DNA of 14,298 nt from Desulfobulbus sp. (GTDB taxonomy: Bacteria > Desulfobacterota > Desulfobulbia > Desulfobulbales > Desulfobulbaceae). The notes under the pieces were generated by a model. The model was given only the letters and a program-made list of their open reading frames with translations, had not been told where the DNA came from and did not search any database. Position numbers and translations under genes: made by a program. The first letter of the stretch is position 1. Each line of letters starts with the position of its first letter. Below are positions 1 to 7,096 of this stretch, piece by piece. The DNA lies in NCBI GenBank assembly GCA_028684915.1, contig JAQUEZ010000155.1, forward strand, positions 1 to 14,298, read 5' to 3'.

Positions 1-59
1 GAAATCAAGCCCACCAGTTCTGGCGATACTCCATTCCGAACCAAAGTCGATGTCTTCAT
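1..59 (-). CDS. 5' end of an unidentified protein-coding gene (partial)
   Basis: An ATG on the minus strand at 59 is preceded by a strong purine-rich ribosome binding site (GAGGAGGAG, 5 nt away), and the reading frame stays open to the window edge for 19 codons (MKTSTLVRNGVSPELVGLI). The fragment is too short to identify: I see no signal peptide or motif. The SD quality and a promoter-like sequence upstream (91-119) are the reasons for calling it a gene. The rest lies outside the window. Confidence 0.5.
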   Translation of the reverse strand, partial: MKTSTLVRNGVSPELVGLI

Positions 60-90
60 ACTCACTCCTCCTCTTTTGCAGTATGAAAAC

Positions 91-119
91 ATCATAAACG
101 GGAATTTAGTATTTTCCAA
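91..119 (-). promoter_or_regulatory. Candidate sigma-70-type promoter for the partial gene at the left edge
   Basis: Read on the minus strand, TTGGAA (114-119) and TATGAT (91-96) are separated by 17 nt. These match 4/6 and 5/6 positions of the -35 and -10 consensus. The pair sits about 32 nt upstream of the ATG at 59. This is a pattern match only. Confidence 0.35.
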
Positions 120-142
120 TACCCTTATGCATTCAAACAGGT

Positions 143-228
143 TTGTCATTCCCGAGATAGTCATCGGGAATCCGGTCCTCGAAAAAGCAAAGAATTTAGG
201 ATTCCCGCTTACGCGAGAATGACGACAA
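143..228. repeat. Intergenic palindromic repeat with two nested inverted pairs
   Basis: The outer arms are TTGTCATTCCCG (143-154) and its near-complement, about 214-228 (CGAGAATGACgACAA). Inner elements CGGGAATCC (165-173) and GGATTCCCG (199-207) are exact complements. Each half is also a small hairpin in itself (ATTCCCG with CGGGAAT; ATTCCCG with CGAGAAT), so the element can form one long stem or two short ones. GTCATTCCCG/CGGGAATGAC palindromes are a familiar type of dispersed intergenic repeat in many proteobacteria. It lies between the exonuclease gene and the partial gene at the left edge. Confidence 0.75.
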
Positions 229-335
229 AACTCGCCAACAATAATTTCTTTGGGAAAAAGACGCTTTTGGCCATGGCTTTAACATGGGGCTGGCAAAATC
301 GATGGTTGGAGAAAATGCGGTCTTTTGACGCTGAT

Positions 336-980
336 TTAAAAGAGGCTGGGATTCTGCTGGCGTTCGGCGAAATTACGCAGGTATCGATCCACCTTTGCCC
401 GGCCTACTTTCATCAGGGTTTGCATCAGAAAAAAGGGTACTTCAGGCAGGCCGTAGCGATCTCTGATCAGCTCCGTCATGGCTATCCACAGGTGGCCTGT
501 CATTTCGGCATCAGCCAGGGCACGGTGGTATGTGCCGCTGGTTTCAATGCCTAAGAAATCTACCAGGGTAGCCAATTTGTGATTGGGCGCAGAGGGAAAA
601 ACCCGCCTGGAAGTGAGCACGGTGCAGGCCATAGGATTGGTGCGTTCCCGGCCCAGGAGTTTGAGCTCGGCATCGAGAAAGGCTCGGTCGAAGCCGACAT
701 TGTGCGCTACCAGAGGCAGGTCGCCGATCCATTGGGCAAACTGGGACATCACCGTTTCGCAGGGTGGGGCTTGGGCGACGAGCTCGTTGCTAATGCCCGT
801 GAGTGATTCGATAAACCAACTTATGGTAAAACCGGGATTCATCAGCGACTGAAAGCGATCGACTATGATTCCCTGCTCAATTTTGACTGCACCCACCTCG
901 ATGGGGCGATCGCCGTATTTGGGGGCATGGCCAGTGGTTTCAAAATCAAAGACAATAACCGGAGAAGCGGACGGATACAC
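336..980 (-). CDS. DnaQ-like (DEDDh) 3'-5' exonuclease
   Basis: A 214-residue protein of the RNase T/DnaQ exonuclease superfamily, which removes nucleotides from 3' ends using two metal ions. All three Exo motifs are visible: Exo I is FDFETTG with Asp12 and Glu14; Exo II is VAHNVGFDRAF around 91-101 with Asp98; Exo III is HRALADA with His152 and Asp157, the DEDDh variant. The fold occupies about residues 7-175. The last 40 residues are a basic tail with no recognised domain. The start is GTG at 980, because Exo I begins at residue 11 and no other start is available upstream; there is no good SD, so the true start is a little uncertain. The protein is stand-alone, without the polymerase or GIY-YIG domains of DnaE/PolC/UvrC-like fusions. 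The family resembles the DNA polymerase III epsilon subunit, but with no partner gene nearby it could equally serve in repair or RNA turnover. Confidence 0.88.
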   Translation of the reverse strand: MYPSASPVIVFDFETTGHAPKYGDRPIEVGAVKIEQGIIVDRFQSLMNPGFTISWFIESLTGISNELVAQAPPCETVMSQFAQWIGDLPLVAHNVGFDRAFLDAELKLLGRERTNPMACTVLTSRRVFPSAPNHKLATLVDFLGIETSGTYHRALADAEMTGHLWIAMTELIRDRYGLPEVPFFLMQTLMKVGRAKVDRYLRNFAERQQNPSLF

Positions 981-1211
981 AGTGGTAGGCAGTCTAGGTG
1001 TGTTGACGCTGTTGCAGGGGGAAGAACAGCGCGATCAATGGTTTTGTAATGAAAACGCGGTGCACTTTACCAGTGAATCGGGTACATTTGCCAATTCTTA
1101 CACTACTTAATTGCGATAGTCTCGTAAAAAACCCGGTAATGCCGAATTGCGCATCATCAACTCAGGGGACGTGCGAGGCAACCATCATCAAATTCAATGT
1201 GTGGAGGATTC

Positions 1212-1715
1212 ATGGGGCCCGATGAAATGCGTGAAAAGGCAATTGATCTGTTCTTGAAGCGTTTGCATTGCAGTCAGGTGTTGGCTATGGTCGGCCAGGA
1301 AAAACTGGGGCTGCAGGATCCTTCGGTCATCAAGGCCCTTGGTTCCTTTGGTGGTGGTATCGGTGGAACTGGTCATATCTGTGGCGCCTTAGTTGGTGCG
1401 GCCAGTGTGATTGGTACTCTCTATAGCCGCTCAAGCTTGGAGGAAAAAGAAAATCCTCGCATGTGGGCGGCAACCAAGTCGGTAATGAAGCAGTTTAAAG
1501 AACTGACCGAAGAGTATGGCGGGATTGATTGCGGCCAAATTGCCCGGGTCGACTGGATGGATCGCGATCAAGTGAAGGAATTTTATGGCAATGGCGAAAG
1601 CAGACGGCAGTACTGTATCAAGGTTGTAGGAGAAACCGCGAGACTCCTTGGCGAGTTACTTGAAAAAGAGGCAGAGATTATGGCAGCCAAGAACGCGGAG
1701 AAGAAAGCCGAATAA
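1212..1715 (+). CDS. C-GCAxxG-C-C family protein
   Basis: A 167-residue soluble-looking protein with the spaced cysteine pattern that names this family: Cys20 (HCSQ), Cys57 in ICGALVG following a glycine-rich stretch (FGGGIGGTG, 46-54), Cys107 (IDCGQ) and Cys135 (YCIKV). The GCAxxG core appears here as ICGALVG, so the first Gly is replaced by Ile. The family is common in anaerobes. Its biochemical role is not established; the four conserved Cys suggest metal or redox chemistry, which is an inference. ATG 1212 is preferred over the upstream ATG at 1197 because GGAGG at 1203-1207 precedes it, whereas 1197 has no SD. The C-terminus is Lys/Glu-rich and charged. The gene is monocistronic: a hairpin terminator follows 40 nt after the stop. 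Confidence 0.85.
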   Translation: MGPDEMREKAIDLFLKRLHCSQVLAMVGQEKLGLQDPSVIKALGSFGGGIGGTGHICGALVGAASVIGTLYSRSSLEEKENPRMWAATKSVMKQFKELTEEYGGIDCGQIARVDWMDRDQVKEFYGNGESRRQYCIKVVGETARLLGELLEKEAEIMAAKNAEKKAE

Positions 1716-1754
1716 GAAGAATACCGTGGCACAGAGTGTGTTGCGATCGTTATA

Positions 1755-1778
1755 GGGCAGCGATGAGCTGCCCTTTTT
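1755..1778 (+). terminator. Rho-independent terminator of the C-GCAxxG-C-C gene
   Basis: A perfect 7-bp GC-rich stem, GGGCAGC (1755-1761) and GCTGCCC (1767-1773), with a 5-nt loop GATGA, is followed directly by five T (1774-1778). It sits 40 nt after the stop codon and only 20 nt before the next start, so the next gene is probably transcribed separately or by read-through. Confidence 0.85.
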
Positions 1779-1797
1779 GCTTGTAAGGGGGAACTAC

Positions 1798-2652
1798 GTG
1801 GAGTTGTTAAATTTTTCTAGTGCTGAAACTCGTCGAATCAACCGGGCTCTTGGATTTATCAGCTCAAAAGAAGTCGATCTGGAACCCTTGCTTGCCCGGA
1901 CTCTGATTGTCAAGACCGAACATTATGCAGACGAATGTGAGCAGTTGGCACCTTACTTTGCCCCGTTGGGACTGGAAGATGGGAGTGCCCATCTGGTTTT
2001 CAACTCTGCCAAGGATGGGATGCACAAAATCTTGCTCAACAAGGAAACCATATCCGGGCTTTCCTCTGTTTATTCGATAATCGCCCAGGTGGTGCATTTG
2101 GGCAACCTCCGCAACTTCAGCCGCGAACACGGCAACATCTACCGATTGGATGCGGCGCAGGCCATTGCAAATCACTATTACGAGTTTTTGCTTTGGACCA
2201 GATTTCAAGCCATGAAAATTGCCACCCGTGCCCATGCTCTGCTCAGTTGGCATGAGGTGAACGGAGAAGAACCACCTCAGGACGGGAGATACCAATTCTC
2301 CCAGGTCGGATTCCCAGTGGAACCGGTGGGGGAAAGCCTCTATCAACTGGTGCAAGCCGGAGATGTTGCGGCCTGGCGGGAAGGTTTCTGGGGATTGCTT
2401 GAAGAGCTTGCAAACTATTTTGGCCGCCTGGCTTTTTATCAACAGACAGCAAACCCCTCAGAAGTGGATGAACGATTTCCCGCAGACGCCATAGGAAAAA
2501 CTGTTGGCCTGGAAAACTGTCTCATGTTCTATGCGTCCTTGCAGGCTGCCAGAGATTATAAAGGCTGGACGGACATGCGTGCCCATATGCGTAAGGCAGT
2601 CGTCGCCATGCAGGATTTGGGAAAAGCGCGGTTTGATAAACTCTCCAGGTAA
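1798..2652 (+). CDS. Uncharacterised 284-residue protein, possible degenerate metallopeptidase fold
   Basis: I do not recognise the family with confidence. The GTG at 1798 is chosen as start because AAGGGGG (1785-1791) lies 6 nt upstream; an extension to TTG 1777 would run into the terminator of the previous gene. The protein is soluble, with no signal peptide or membrane segment, and looks largely alpha-helical. Residues 93-115 read SIIAQVVHLGNLRNF followed by SREHGNIYRL, then about residues 128-145 are NHYYEFLLWTRFQAMKIA. This resembles the spacing of zinc metallopeptidase-like proteins (HExxH helix, then a YxEFxxW/ExxA helix), but the HE of HExxH would be Ala96-Gln97, leaving only His100. 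If related, it is probably catalytically dead. The end is marked by a repeat element and a bidirectional terminator at 2849-2877. Confidence 0.8.
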   Translation: MELLNFSSAETRRINRALGFISSKEVDLEPLLARTLIVKTEHYADECEQLAPYFAPLGLEDGSAHLVFNSAKDGMHKILLNKETISGLSSVYSIIAQVVHLGNLRNFSREHGNIYRLDAAQAIANHYYEFLLWTRFQAMKIATRAHALLSWHEVNGEEPPQDGRYQFSQVGFPVEPVGESLYQLVQAGDVAAWREGFWGLLEELANYFGRLAFYQQTANPSEVDERFPADAIGKTVGLENCLMFYASLQAARDYKGWTDMRAHMRKAVVAMQDLGKARFDKLSR

Positions 2653-2671
2653 ACCAGGTTCCCTTTAAAAA

Positions 2672-2831
2672 TGATGGCGTCGTAAAAACTTCGATATTCT
2701 GCGTTGCAGCGTTTTTCTCGACGCTCGACATACCTTATGTCTACCTTGGCCCTGGGAAAAACACTGCTCCTTGTATCTCTCTGTTTTACCGAGTCATCTT
2801 AGAGTGTGATGGACTCTTTACGAGTCCATCA
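2672..2831. repeat. MITE-like intergenic element with terminal inverted repeats
   Basis: The left end TGATGGCGTCGTAAAAACT (2672-2690) matches the complement of the right end ACTCTTTACGAGTCCATCA (2813-2831) at 15 of 19 positions. A second partial copy of the end lies just inside (GTTTTACCGAGTCATC, 2783-2798). The right end is itself a perfect 10-bp hairpin, TGATGGACTC (2807-2816) with GAGTCCATCA (2822-2831), loop TTTAC. The interior holds a short palindrome around GACATA-CCTT-ATGTC (2727-2742) and no reading frame. It starts 20 nt after a stop codon. From memory, elements with GATGG...GTAAAAA ends recur between genes of sulfate-reducing Desulfobacterota; I cannot confirm this here. Confidence 0.55.
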
Positions 2832-2848
2832 AAAAAAAAATCCTTTCT

Positions 2849-2877
2849 AAAAAAACGAGAAGAAGTCTTCTCGTTTT
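2849..2877. terminator. Bidirectional terminator between converging genes
   Basis: The stem CGAGAAGA (2856-2863) and TCTTCTCG (2866-2873) is flanked by seven A on the left (2849-2855) and four T on the right (2874-2877). Read on the minus strand it ends in seven T, a good terminator for the SH3-protein gene. On the plus strand it would serve the gene ending at 2652. Confidence 0.6.
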
Positions 2878-2995
2878 ACTACGCACTGCTTTTTGTGATC
2901 ATTGATTTCCACGGGCAGCCAGCCCTCAAGTGGACTCCGCCAAAGAAAGCGAGGCCCAATTGAGGGCGGTGCAACTTACTCAAAATCAGCCGCCG

Positions 2996-3020
2996 CTCCA
3001 CCCTTGAATTCCGGGTGGAG
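2996..3020. other. Intergenic hairpin after the SH3-protein gene
   Basis: A perfect 8-bp inverted repeat, CTCCACCC (2996-3003) and GGGTGGAG (3013-3020), with a 9-nt loop, lies 14 nt beyond the stop codon of the SH3-protein gene. There is no T-run on either side, so it is more likely an mRNA 3'-end stabilising stem than a terminator. I see nothing else supportable between 2878 and 3033. Confidence 0.35.
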
Positions 3021-3033
3021 GATTTGTTTGTGA

Positions 3034-3495
3034 TTAATCCCCAAAAACCAGGTCATCTCTAATCCAGCCCAACTCGGATCCTCCGTGGTAATAGCCGAGT
3101 TTGACCCAGTTGCCTTCTTTTCCCAGAATAGTATAAATTTCGCCCATTTCCGCAATGGCTGCCACCTTTGACTTGAGGTTGGCCTGGCTACGGATATTCG
3201 CTTTTTCCACCAGGATGACCGCTGTGTCGATATCGGATATCAAGGGTTTATAGACCCAGCCGGTATTGTTTTGCCAATCATGGAAAAAACTCCAATTATC
3301 GGCTTCTTTTTCCACCTTGATCGGATATCCCAGAGGAACGGTGAAGACGATTTTGCTGTTTAGATTGGGGGCTGATCGTATATTAACCTGGTCCTTGCCA
3401 ATACTCTTTGCCTCCAGGGAACCGGCAAGGCCTAGAACCAGGGGGGCAATAATAAAACAGGCTCGAACAGAGGTGAAGAGGTTACGATGGTGCAC
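3034..3495 (-). CDS. Exported protein with two bacterial SH3 domains
   Basis: A 153-residue protein. Residues 1-29 form a signal peptide or N-terminal anchor (basic HHRN, then hydrophobic ACFIIAPLVLGLAG, ending SLEA). Two SH3_3-type repeats follow: about 34-85 (VNIRSAPN ... NWSFF ... TGWVYKP) and about 97-150 (ANIRSQAN ... NWVKLGY ... LGWIRDD). The NIRS(A/Q)xN and W-x-GW signatures are typical of SH3b domains in cell-envelope proteins, which often bind peptidoglycan; no catalytic domain is attached. GTG 3495 is the start because AAAGGAG lies about 6 nt upstream on the minus strand and the signal peptide begins there. A longer open frame to 3738 exists but its extra 81 residues look non-coding. 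The gene follows the sigma-54 regulator on the same strand after 421 nt without a gene. Confidence 0.85.
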   Translation of the reverse strand: MHHRNLFTSVRACFIIAPLVLGLAGSLEAKSIGKDQVNIRSAPNLNSKIVFTVPLGYPIKVEKEADNWSFFHDWQNNTGWVYKPLISDIDTAVILVEKANIRSQANLKSKVAAIAEMGEIYTILGKEGNWVKLGYYHGGSELGWIRDDLVFGD

Positions 3496-3859
3496 AAAAA
3501 ACTCCTTTTCAGTTGTTTTTTTGGAAAGTGAAAGGTGGGGACCAACAGGCAAAGGGTTGTTCCGGGGAGAAGGGCAAATTGTTTTTTTGAAAGAGATAAA
3601 CGATATTTCCGGCGATGCGCTTAACCTACCTCTGCCTTTTCGCCGTAATCTGTTTCTCCCTGGGTTGAACCTGAAAACCACACCTGGAATGCGGAGCGCA
3701 TTTCCATGGCCCCACCTCTGCCGCGAATTTTCTGCCAACGGGCAGCAATATGTTGCTTCAAGAATTGTTCCAGGATTTCAAGAAGCTTGAAAGGTTAAGG
3801 GCAGGCGAAAAAACAACCTCTGGAACAGGGGGATACCGAAAATACCCTGGTTTAGGGGG
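3496..3859. other. Gene-free stretch upstream of the SH3-protein gene
   Basis: I see no credible gene here: open frames on both strands lack SD sequences and family resemblance. It should hold the promoter of the SH3-protein gene, but I find no convincing sigma-70 pair. A GG...GC pair near 3553-3572 (minus strand) has 11 nt between the doublets where sigma-54 promoters require 10. A weak inverted pair CAGGG/CCCTG lies at about 3829-3849. Confidence 0.4.
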
Positions 3860-3919
3860 AGTCTTGCAAGGAAGGATATAGTCTTGGGCCACAGGACTTA
3901 GTCCTGCCAAGGAGGACTA
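3860..3919. repeat. Three tandem 20-bp repeats with inverted half-sites (possible operator array)
   Basis: Three consecutive 20-bp units start at 3860, 3880 and 3900. Each opens with AGTC(T/C)TG and carries AGGA(C/T) at positions 14-18. Pairwise identity is 12-13 of 20, concentrated in the two half-sites. The half-sites are inverted relative to each other (AGTCCT versus AGGACT), and units 2 and 3 join to form the perfect palindrome CAGGACT-T-AGTCCTG (3892-3906). The 20-bp period is close to two helical turns, as expected for cooperative binding of a dimeric regulator. The array overlaps the last codon of the sigma-54 regulator gene and lies about 365-425 bp upstream of the SH3-protein start, a plausible distance for enhancer-type sites. 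Binding is inferred. Confidence 0.55.
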
Positions 3920-5362
3920 TTCGGGACTAGAGGTGCGGAAACAGGAGGGGAGTGAATATTTTTTGAGCAACGCGTAAAGGCGGGAACGGGAGAGGCCGGA
4001 TATTGCACAAGCTTCCTGCATCGTCGTGGCGCGAAGCATCAAATCCTGCAGGTACCCCTGTTCCAACTCGCTCATGGCAGCTTCGCGCAGATCAACAAGG
4101 GAGGGGAGGGGCGTATTCTCTGCTCGGGTTTTGCCAATTACAATATTTTCTCTTATTTCTGGATCCTGTTCCACCGATGCGCGGGCAAGATTGACCCTGA
4201 TGTAGATAGGAAGGTGTTTGGGAAAGAGGACCGGTTCCTGACGGGCGGCGGCCACAGCCCTCTCTAGGGCATTGACCAATTCACGGATGTTGCCGGGCCA
4301 CTCATATCTTTCCAGAAATTCGAAAAAATCAGGGGAAAAGCTTTTGATCGGTTGCTGGTAACTTTCGCAGAATTTGGCCACGTGATGGAAAGCAATTTGG
4401 TGCACATCGCCAAGCCGTTCGCGAAGGGAGGGGAGTTCGATGGTAAAGGCACGCAACCGGTAGAGCAGGTCCTTACGGAAGCGGTGAAGATGCACCATCT
4501 TGTTCAGGTCTCGGTTGGTCGCGGCAATCAGACGAAAGTCACTGCGAAGGACGGCACCACCACCGATCTGACGAAATTTATGTTCCTGAAGGACCCGGAG
4601 AAAGGATTTCTGCACCGAAAGGGGCATCTCACCGACCTCATCAAGAAACAGGGTGCCACCGTCAGCACGTTTTATCAACCCGCTCTGGTTCTTTTCCGCA
4701 CCGGTAAAGGCGCCGCGTTCGTAGCCAAAGAGAATCGATTCTACTAAAGTTTCCGGAAGAGAGGCACAGTCGACCACCACAAAGCGGCGACCAGCGCGGT
4801 TGCTGTTGTTGTGGATTGCCCAGGCAAACAGCTCTTTTCCGGTACCTGTTTCGCCGGAGATCAGCACATTAGCATCACTGTCTGCAGAAAGGGCCAGTCG
4901 GTCCAGACAACGTCGCATCTGCGAACTGTCGCCAACAATCTCCTCGCGGGTCTCCTTGTTCAGGGAGCTATGGGGGGGATGGAGGTTCTTTTTGGCCCGG
5001 TACTGAATCGCCCGCACCAGGGAAAGTGCCATGGAACGGGTAGTGGCCGGCCGTTCCACATAATCCCAGGCCCCCAGTTTTATGGCATGTTCCGCCTGAT
5101 CCGCATCGGCAGCATCGGTGAGGATGATCACCTCCGGAAGTGAGGCGGTTTCAATGAGCAACGGCAGGGCTTCAAGGCCACTGCCGTCATCCATTTCTGC
5201 GTTGAGAAAAATGACGTCAACGGGGTTGGCTGTAGCATTTTTTAGTCCTTCACCCAGAGTCCGTTCCACAGCCACCTGGTGGCCCATGTGATTGATTTCG
5301 CCGCAGAGCGTGTTGATGAACGGCTCATCGGTGTCGATGATGAGAATTCGTGCCGGGCTCAA
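3917..5362 (-). CDS. Sigma-54-dependent response regulator with degenerate receiver
   Basis: A 481-residue NtrC-family activator with three parts. The receiver (about 4-125) aligns to NtrC without gaps, but the phosphoacceptor Asp54 is Asn (IFLNAEM), Lys104 is Arg (VERPA) and Asp11 is Thr (IIDTDE); Asp12 and Thr82 remain. The AAA+ domain (about 142-378) is intact: Walker A GETGTGKE (170-177), GAFTGA sigma-54 contact loop (217-222), Walker B GGTLFLDE (235-242). A Fis-type helix-turn-helix lies at about 446-470 ([20 protein letters not shown]). The start is TTG at 5362, the only usable start, with a weak GGACG upstream. It lies 37 nt after the thiY stop on the same strand, so it probably ends the thi operon. 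No histidine kinase is in the window. It may act without phosphorylation; its targets are unknown. Confidence 0.92.
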   Translation of the reverse strand: MSPARILIIDTDEPFINTLCGEINHMGHQVAVERTLGEGLKNATANPVDVIFLNAEMDDGSGLEALPLLIETASLPEVIILTDAADADQAEHAIKLGAWDYVERPATTRSMALSLVRAIQYRAKKNLHPPHSSLNKETREEIVGDSSQMRRCLDRLALSADSDANVLISGETGTGKELFAWAIHNNSNRAGRRFVVVDCASLPETLVESILFGYERGAFTGAEKNQSGLIKRADGGTLFLDEVGEMPLSVQKSFLRVLQEHKFRQIGGGAVLRSDFRLIAATNRDLNKMVHLHRFRKDLLYRLRAFTIELPSLRERLGDVHQIAFHHVAKFCESYQQPIKSFSPDFFEFLERYEWPGNIRELVNALERAVAAARQEPVLFPKHLPIYIRVNLARASVEQDPEIRENIVIGKTRAENTPLPSLVDLREAAMSELEQGYLQDLMLRATTMQEACAISGLSRSRLYALLKKYSLPSCFRTSSPE

Positions 5363-5399
5363 AACGTTTTCGTCCAGTGATTGCGAAGAGCAGATGCCT

Positions 5400-6347
5400 T
5401 CAGGGGAGTTCCACGGCCCAGGTGCTCAGTTTCGGTACCTTGGTGACGATTTTTTCTTTGAGGAGGAACTGGGCAAAGCGGTTGTAGCGGTTTTGGTCCA
5501 AGGCACCCGGACGCAGGGCAAAACGGGGCAAGGTATCTTTCCAGGCTCGCCGGTTCAACTCATCATCTAAGCTTTCGCGACCGTGGCTGATGAACAGCTT
5601 CCAACTCTCGTCCGGATGATTTACCAGATATTGGACCCCTTGCTCCACAGCGTCGACAAATTTTCGCATTTTGGGATCAGTCACCGCCTTGCTGTTGGCT
5701 ACCAGGATCAGTTCGTCATAGGACGGCACTCCATACTCTTCCACCAGGAAGGCGCGACCGGGGCGTTTTTCAATGGCCATCTGGTTGAGCTCAAAGTTGC
5801 GGAAGGCACCGATTACCGCATCAACCTGGCCGGTGAACAGGGATGGGGAAAGGGAGAAGTTGACATTAACCAGTTTAACATCATCCAAGCTCAGTCCTTC
5901 TTTTGCAAGCATCACCTTCAGCAGTGCGGTTTCAAAGCCGCCCACTGAATAACCGATGGTCTTGCCCTTGAGATCCTTGATTGAGTTGATCTTACTGTCA
6001 TCCAAGACCACCAGTGAGTTGAGCGGAGTAGCAATTAAAGTGGCGATACGCACCAAAGGCAGGCCTTGATCCACTTGCATTTGGTGCTGGTGTTGGTAGG
6101 AAACCGCGATGTCGGCCTTGCCAGCGGCCACCAGTTTTGGGGGATCGTTGGGGTTGGAAGGCGCAATCAACTCGACGTCCAGGCCTTTCTCTTTGAAAAA
6201 TCCTTTTTCCAGAGCCACATAGAGCGGGGCATGATCCGGATTGACAAACCAATCGAGCAATACGGTCATTTTTTCACCGGCTTGGGCAGGAATGGCTTGA
6301 AGTAAGGCCACGCAGAGCAGGGACAACAAAAGATAGTTTTTTTTCAT
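5400..6347 (-). CDS. thiY: NMT1/THI5-like periplasmic substrate-binding protein of a thiamin-precursor ABC importer
   Basis: A 315-residue periplasmic binding protein. Residues 1-23 are a Sec signal peptide (KK, hydrophobic LLLSLLCVALL, cleavage after AQA). Mature residues 32-45 (DWFVNPDHAPLYVA) match the conserved first motif of the NMT1/THI5 family, usually DWxPNxxHxGxYVA, which binds HMP or related pyrimidines such as formyl-aminopyrimidine. The KADIAVSYQHQ stretch (78-88) is in the ligand-binding region of the family. The ATG at 6347 has AAGGAA 7 nt upstream and overlaps the stop of the permease gene by 4 nt (ATGA), so translation is probably coupled. A longer frame to 6527 lies inside the permease gene and is not used. 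Its neighbours thiD, thiE and thiM support a thiamin-precursor substrate rather than the taurine/nitrate-type ligands of related binding proteins. Exact ligand is unproven. Confidence 0.9.
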   Translation of the reverse strand: MKKNYLLLSLLCVALLQAIPAQAGEKMTVLLDWFVNPDHAPLYVALEKGFFKEKGLDVELIAPSNPNDPPKLVAAGKADIAVSYQHQHQMQVDQGLPLVRIATLIATPLNSLVVLDDSKINSIKDLKGKTIGYSVGGFETALLKVMLAKEGLSLDDVKLVNVNFSLSPSLFTGQVDAVIGAFRNFELNQMAIEKRPGRAFLVEEYGVPSYDELILVANSKAVTDPKMRKFVDAVEQGVQYLVNHPDESWKLFISHGRESLDDELNRRAWKDTLPRFALRPGALDQNRYNRFAQFLLKEKIVTKVPKLSTWAVELP

Positions 6348-7096
6348 AGTGACGTTCCTTGGTTGGGTTGCCAGTAAATGAGTCTGTCCAGCAGACGGTC
6401 GATAATGAAATAGAGCAGCAAAGAGGCAATAGCCAGAAGCGTAAGTGCTGCAAACATGAGGTCGATCTGCATGCGGGCATTGGCATGGAGCATGTAAAAG
6501 CCAAGTCCGGCACTGGAGCCGACCCATTCTCCGACCACGGCACCGATGGGGGCCACTGCTGTGGCCACGCGTAGTCCGGAGGCAAAAGCGGGTAGGGCAG
6601 AGGGGATGACAATGGTCCGCAAAACGGCAAAGGGACTAGCCCCCATGATTCGAGCCAGTTCCAGAAGTTCTGGCTCGGTCCGTTGCATCCCTCCATAAAA
6701 GGAGGCGGTCACCGGGAAAAAGATGATCAACACCGCCATTGCCACCTTGGATGCCATACCATAGCCGAACCAGAGAACCAAGACCGGCGCCAAGGCAAAA
6801 ACCGGGATAGCCTGACTGATGACCAGTAAGGGCAACATCCACCGTTTCAAGAGCGGTGAAATAATCATGGCCAAGGCACTGGAACTGCCCAGTAGGGTGC
6901 CGAGCAGGAGTCCGAGCAGAATCTCGGTTAAGGTGGTGACAAGATGCCCGCACAGCAATGGCAGATGCGAGGAGAGGGCCTTGGCTACGGGGAGTGGACC
7001 AGGAAGGATATAGGCCGGAACTCCGGTTAGGAACACCAGCAGTTGCCACAGGAGCAAAAGCCCGCAGGCGAGGATAAGACCGCGCAGGTGCTTCAC
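6344..7096 (-). CDS. thiX: ABC permease of the thiamin-precursor importer
   Basis: A 250-residue inner-membrane protein of the SsuC/TauC/ThiX type, the channel-forming half of a binding-protein-dependent importer. About six membrane segments are visible, the first at residues 6-25 (LILACGLLLLWQLLVF). The EAA-type cytoplasmic loop that docks with the ATPase lies at about 143-168 (ELLELARIMGASPFAVLRTI then VIPSALP). The start is GTG at 7096, with AGGGGAG about 6 nt upstream, overlapping the ATPase stop by 4 nt (GTGA). The open frame extends to 7180 but those 28 residues are basic and lie within the ATPase gene. The stop overlaps the binding-protein start. The channel would work as a homodimer. 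Confidence 0.92.
   Translation of the reverse strand: MKHLRGLILACGLLLLWQLLVFLTGVPAYILPGPLPVAKALSSHLPLLCGHLVTTLTEILLGLLLGTLLGSSSALAMIISPLLKRWMLPLLVISQAIPVFALAPVLVLWFGYGMASKVAMAVLIIFFPVTASFYGGMQRTEPELLELARIMGASPFAVLRTIVIPSALPAFASGLRVATAVAPIGAVVGEWVGSSAGLGFYMLHANARMQIDLMFAALTLLAIASLLLYFIIDRLLDRLIYWQPNQGTSL

Noticed and set aside
3553..3572. Possible -24/-12 sigma-54 promoter upstream of the SH3-protein gene (minus strand GG...TTTGCC)
   Set aside because: The doublets GG and GC are separated by 11 nt where sigma-54 promoters require 10, and the -24 region lacks the TGGCAC context.
3496..3738. N-terminal extension of the SH3 protein by 81 residues
   Set aside because: The extension is basic and unlike any domain, it would bury the signal peptide, and GTG 3495 has a well-placed SD.
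3266..3790. A 174-codon plus-strand open frame opposite the SH3-protein gene
   Set aside because: It overlaps a gene with clear domains, has no family features and no ribosome binding site.
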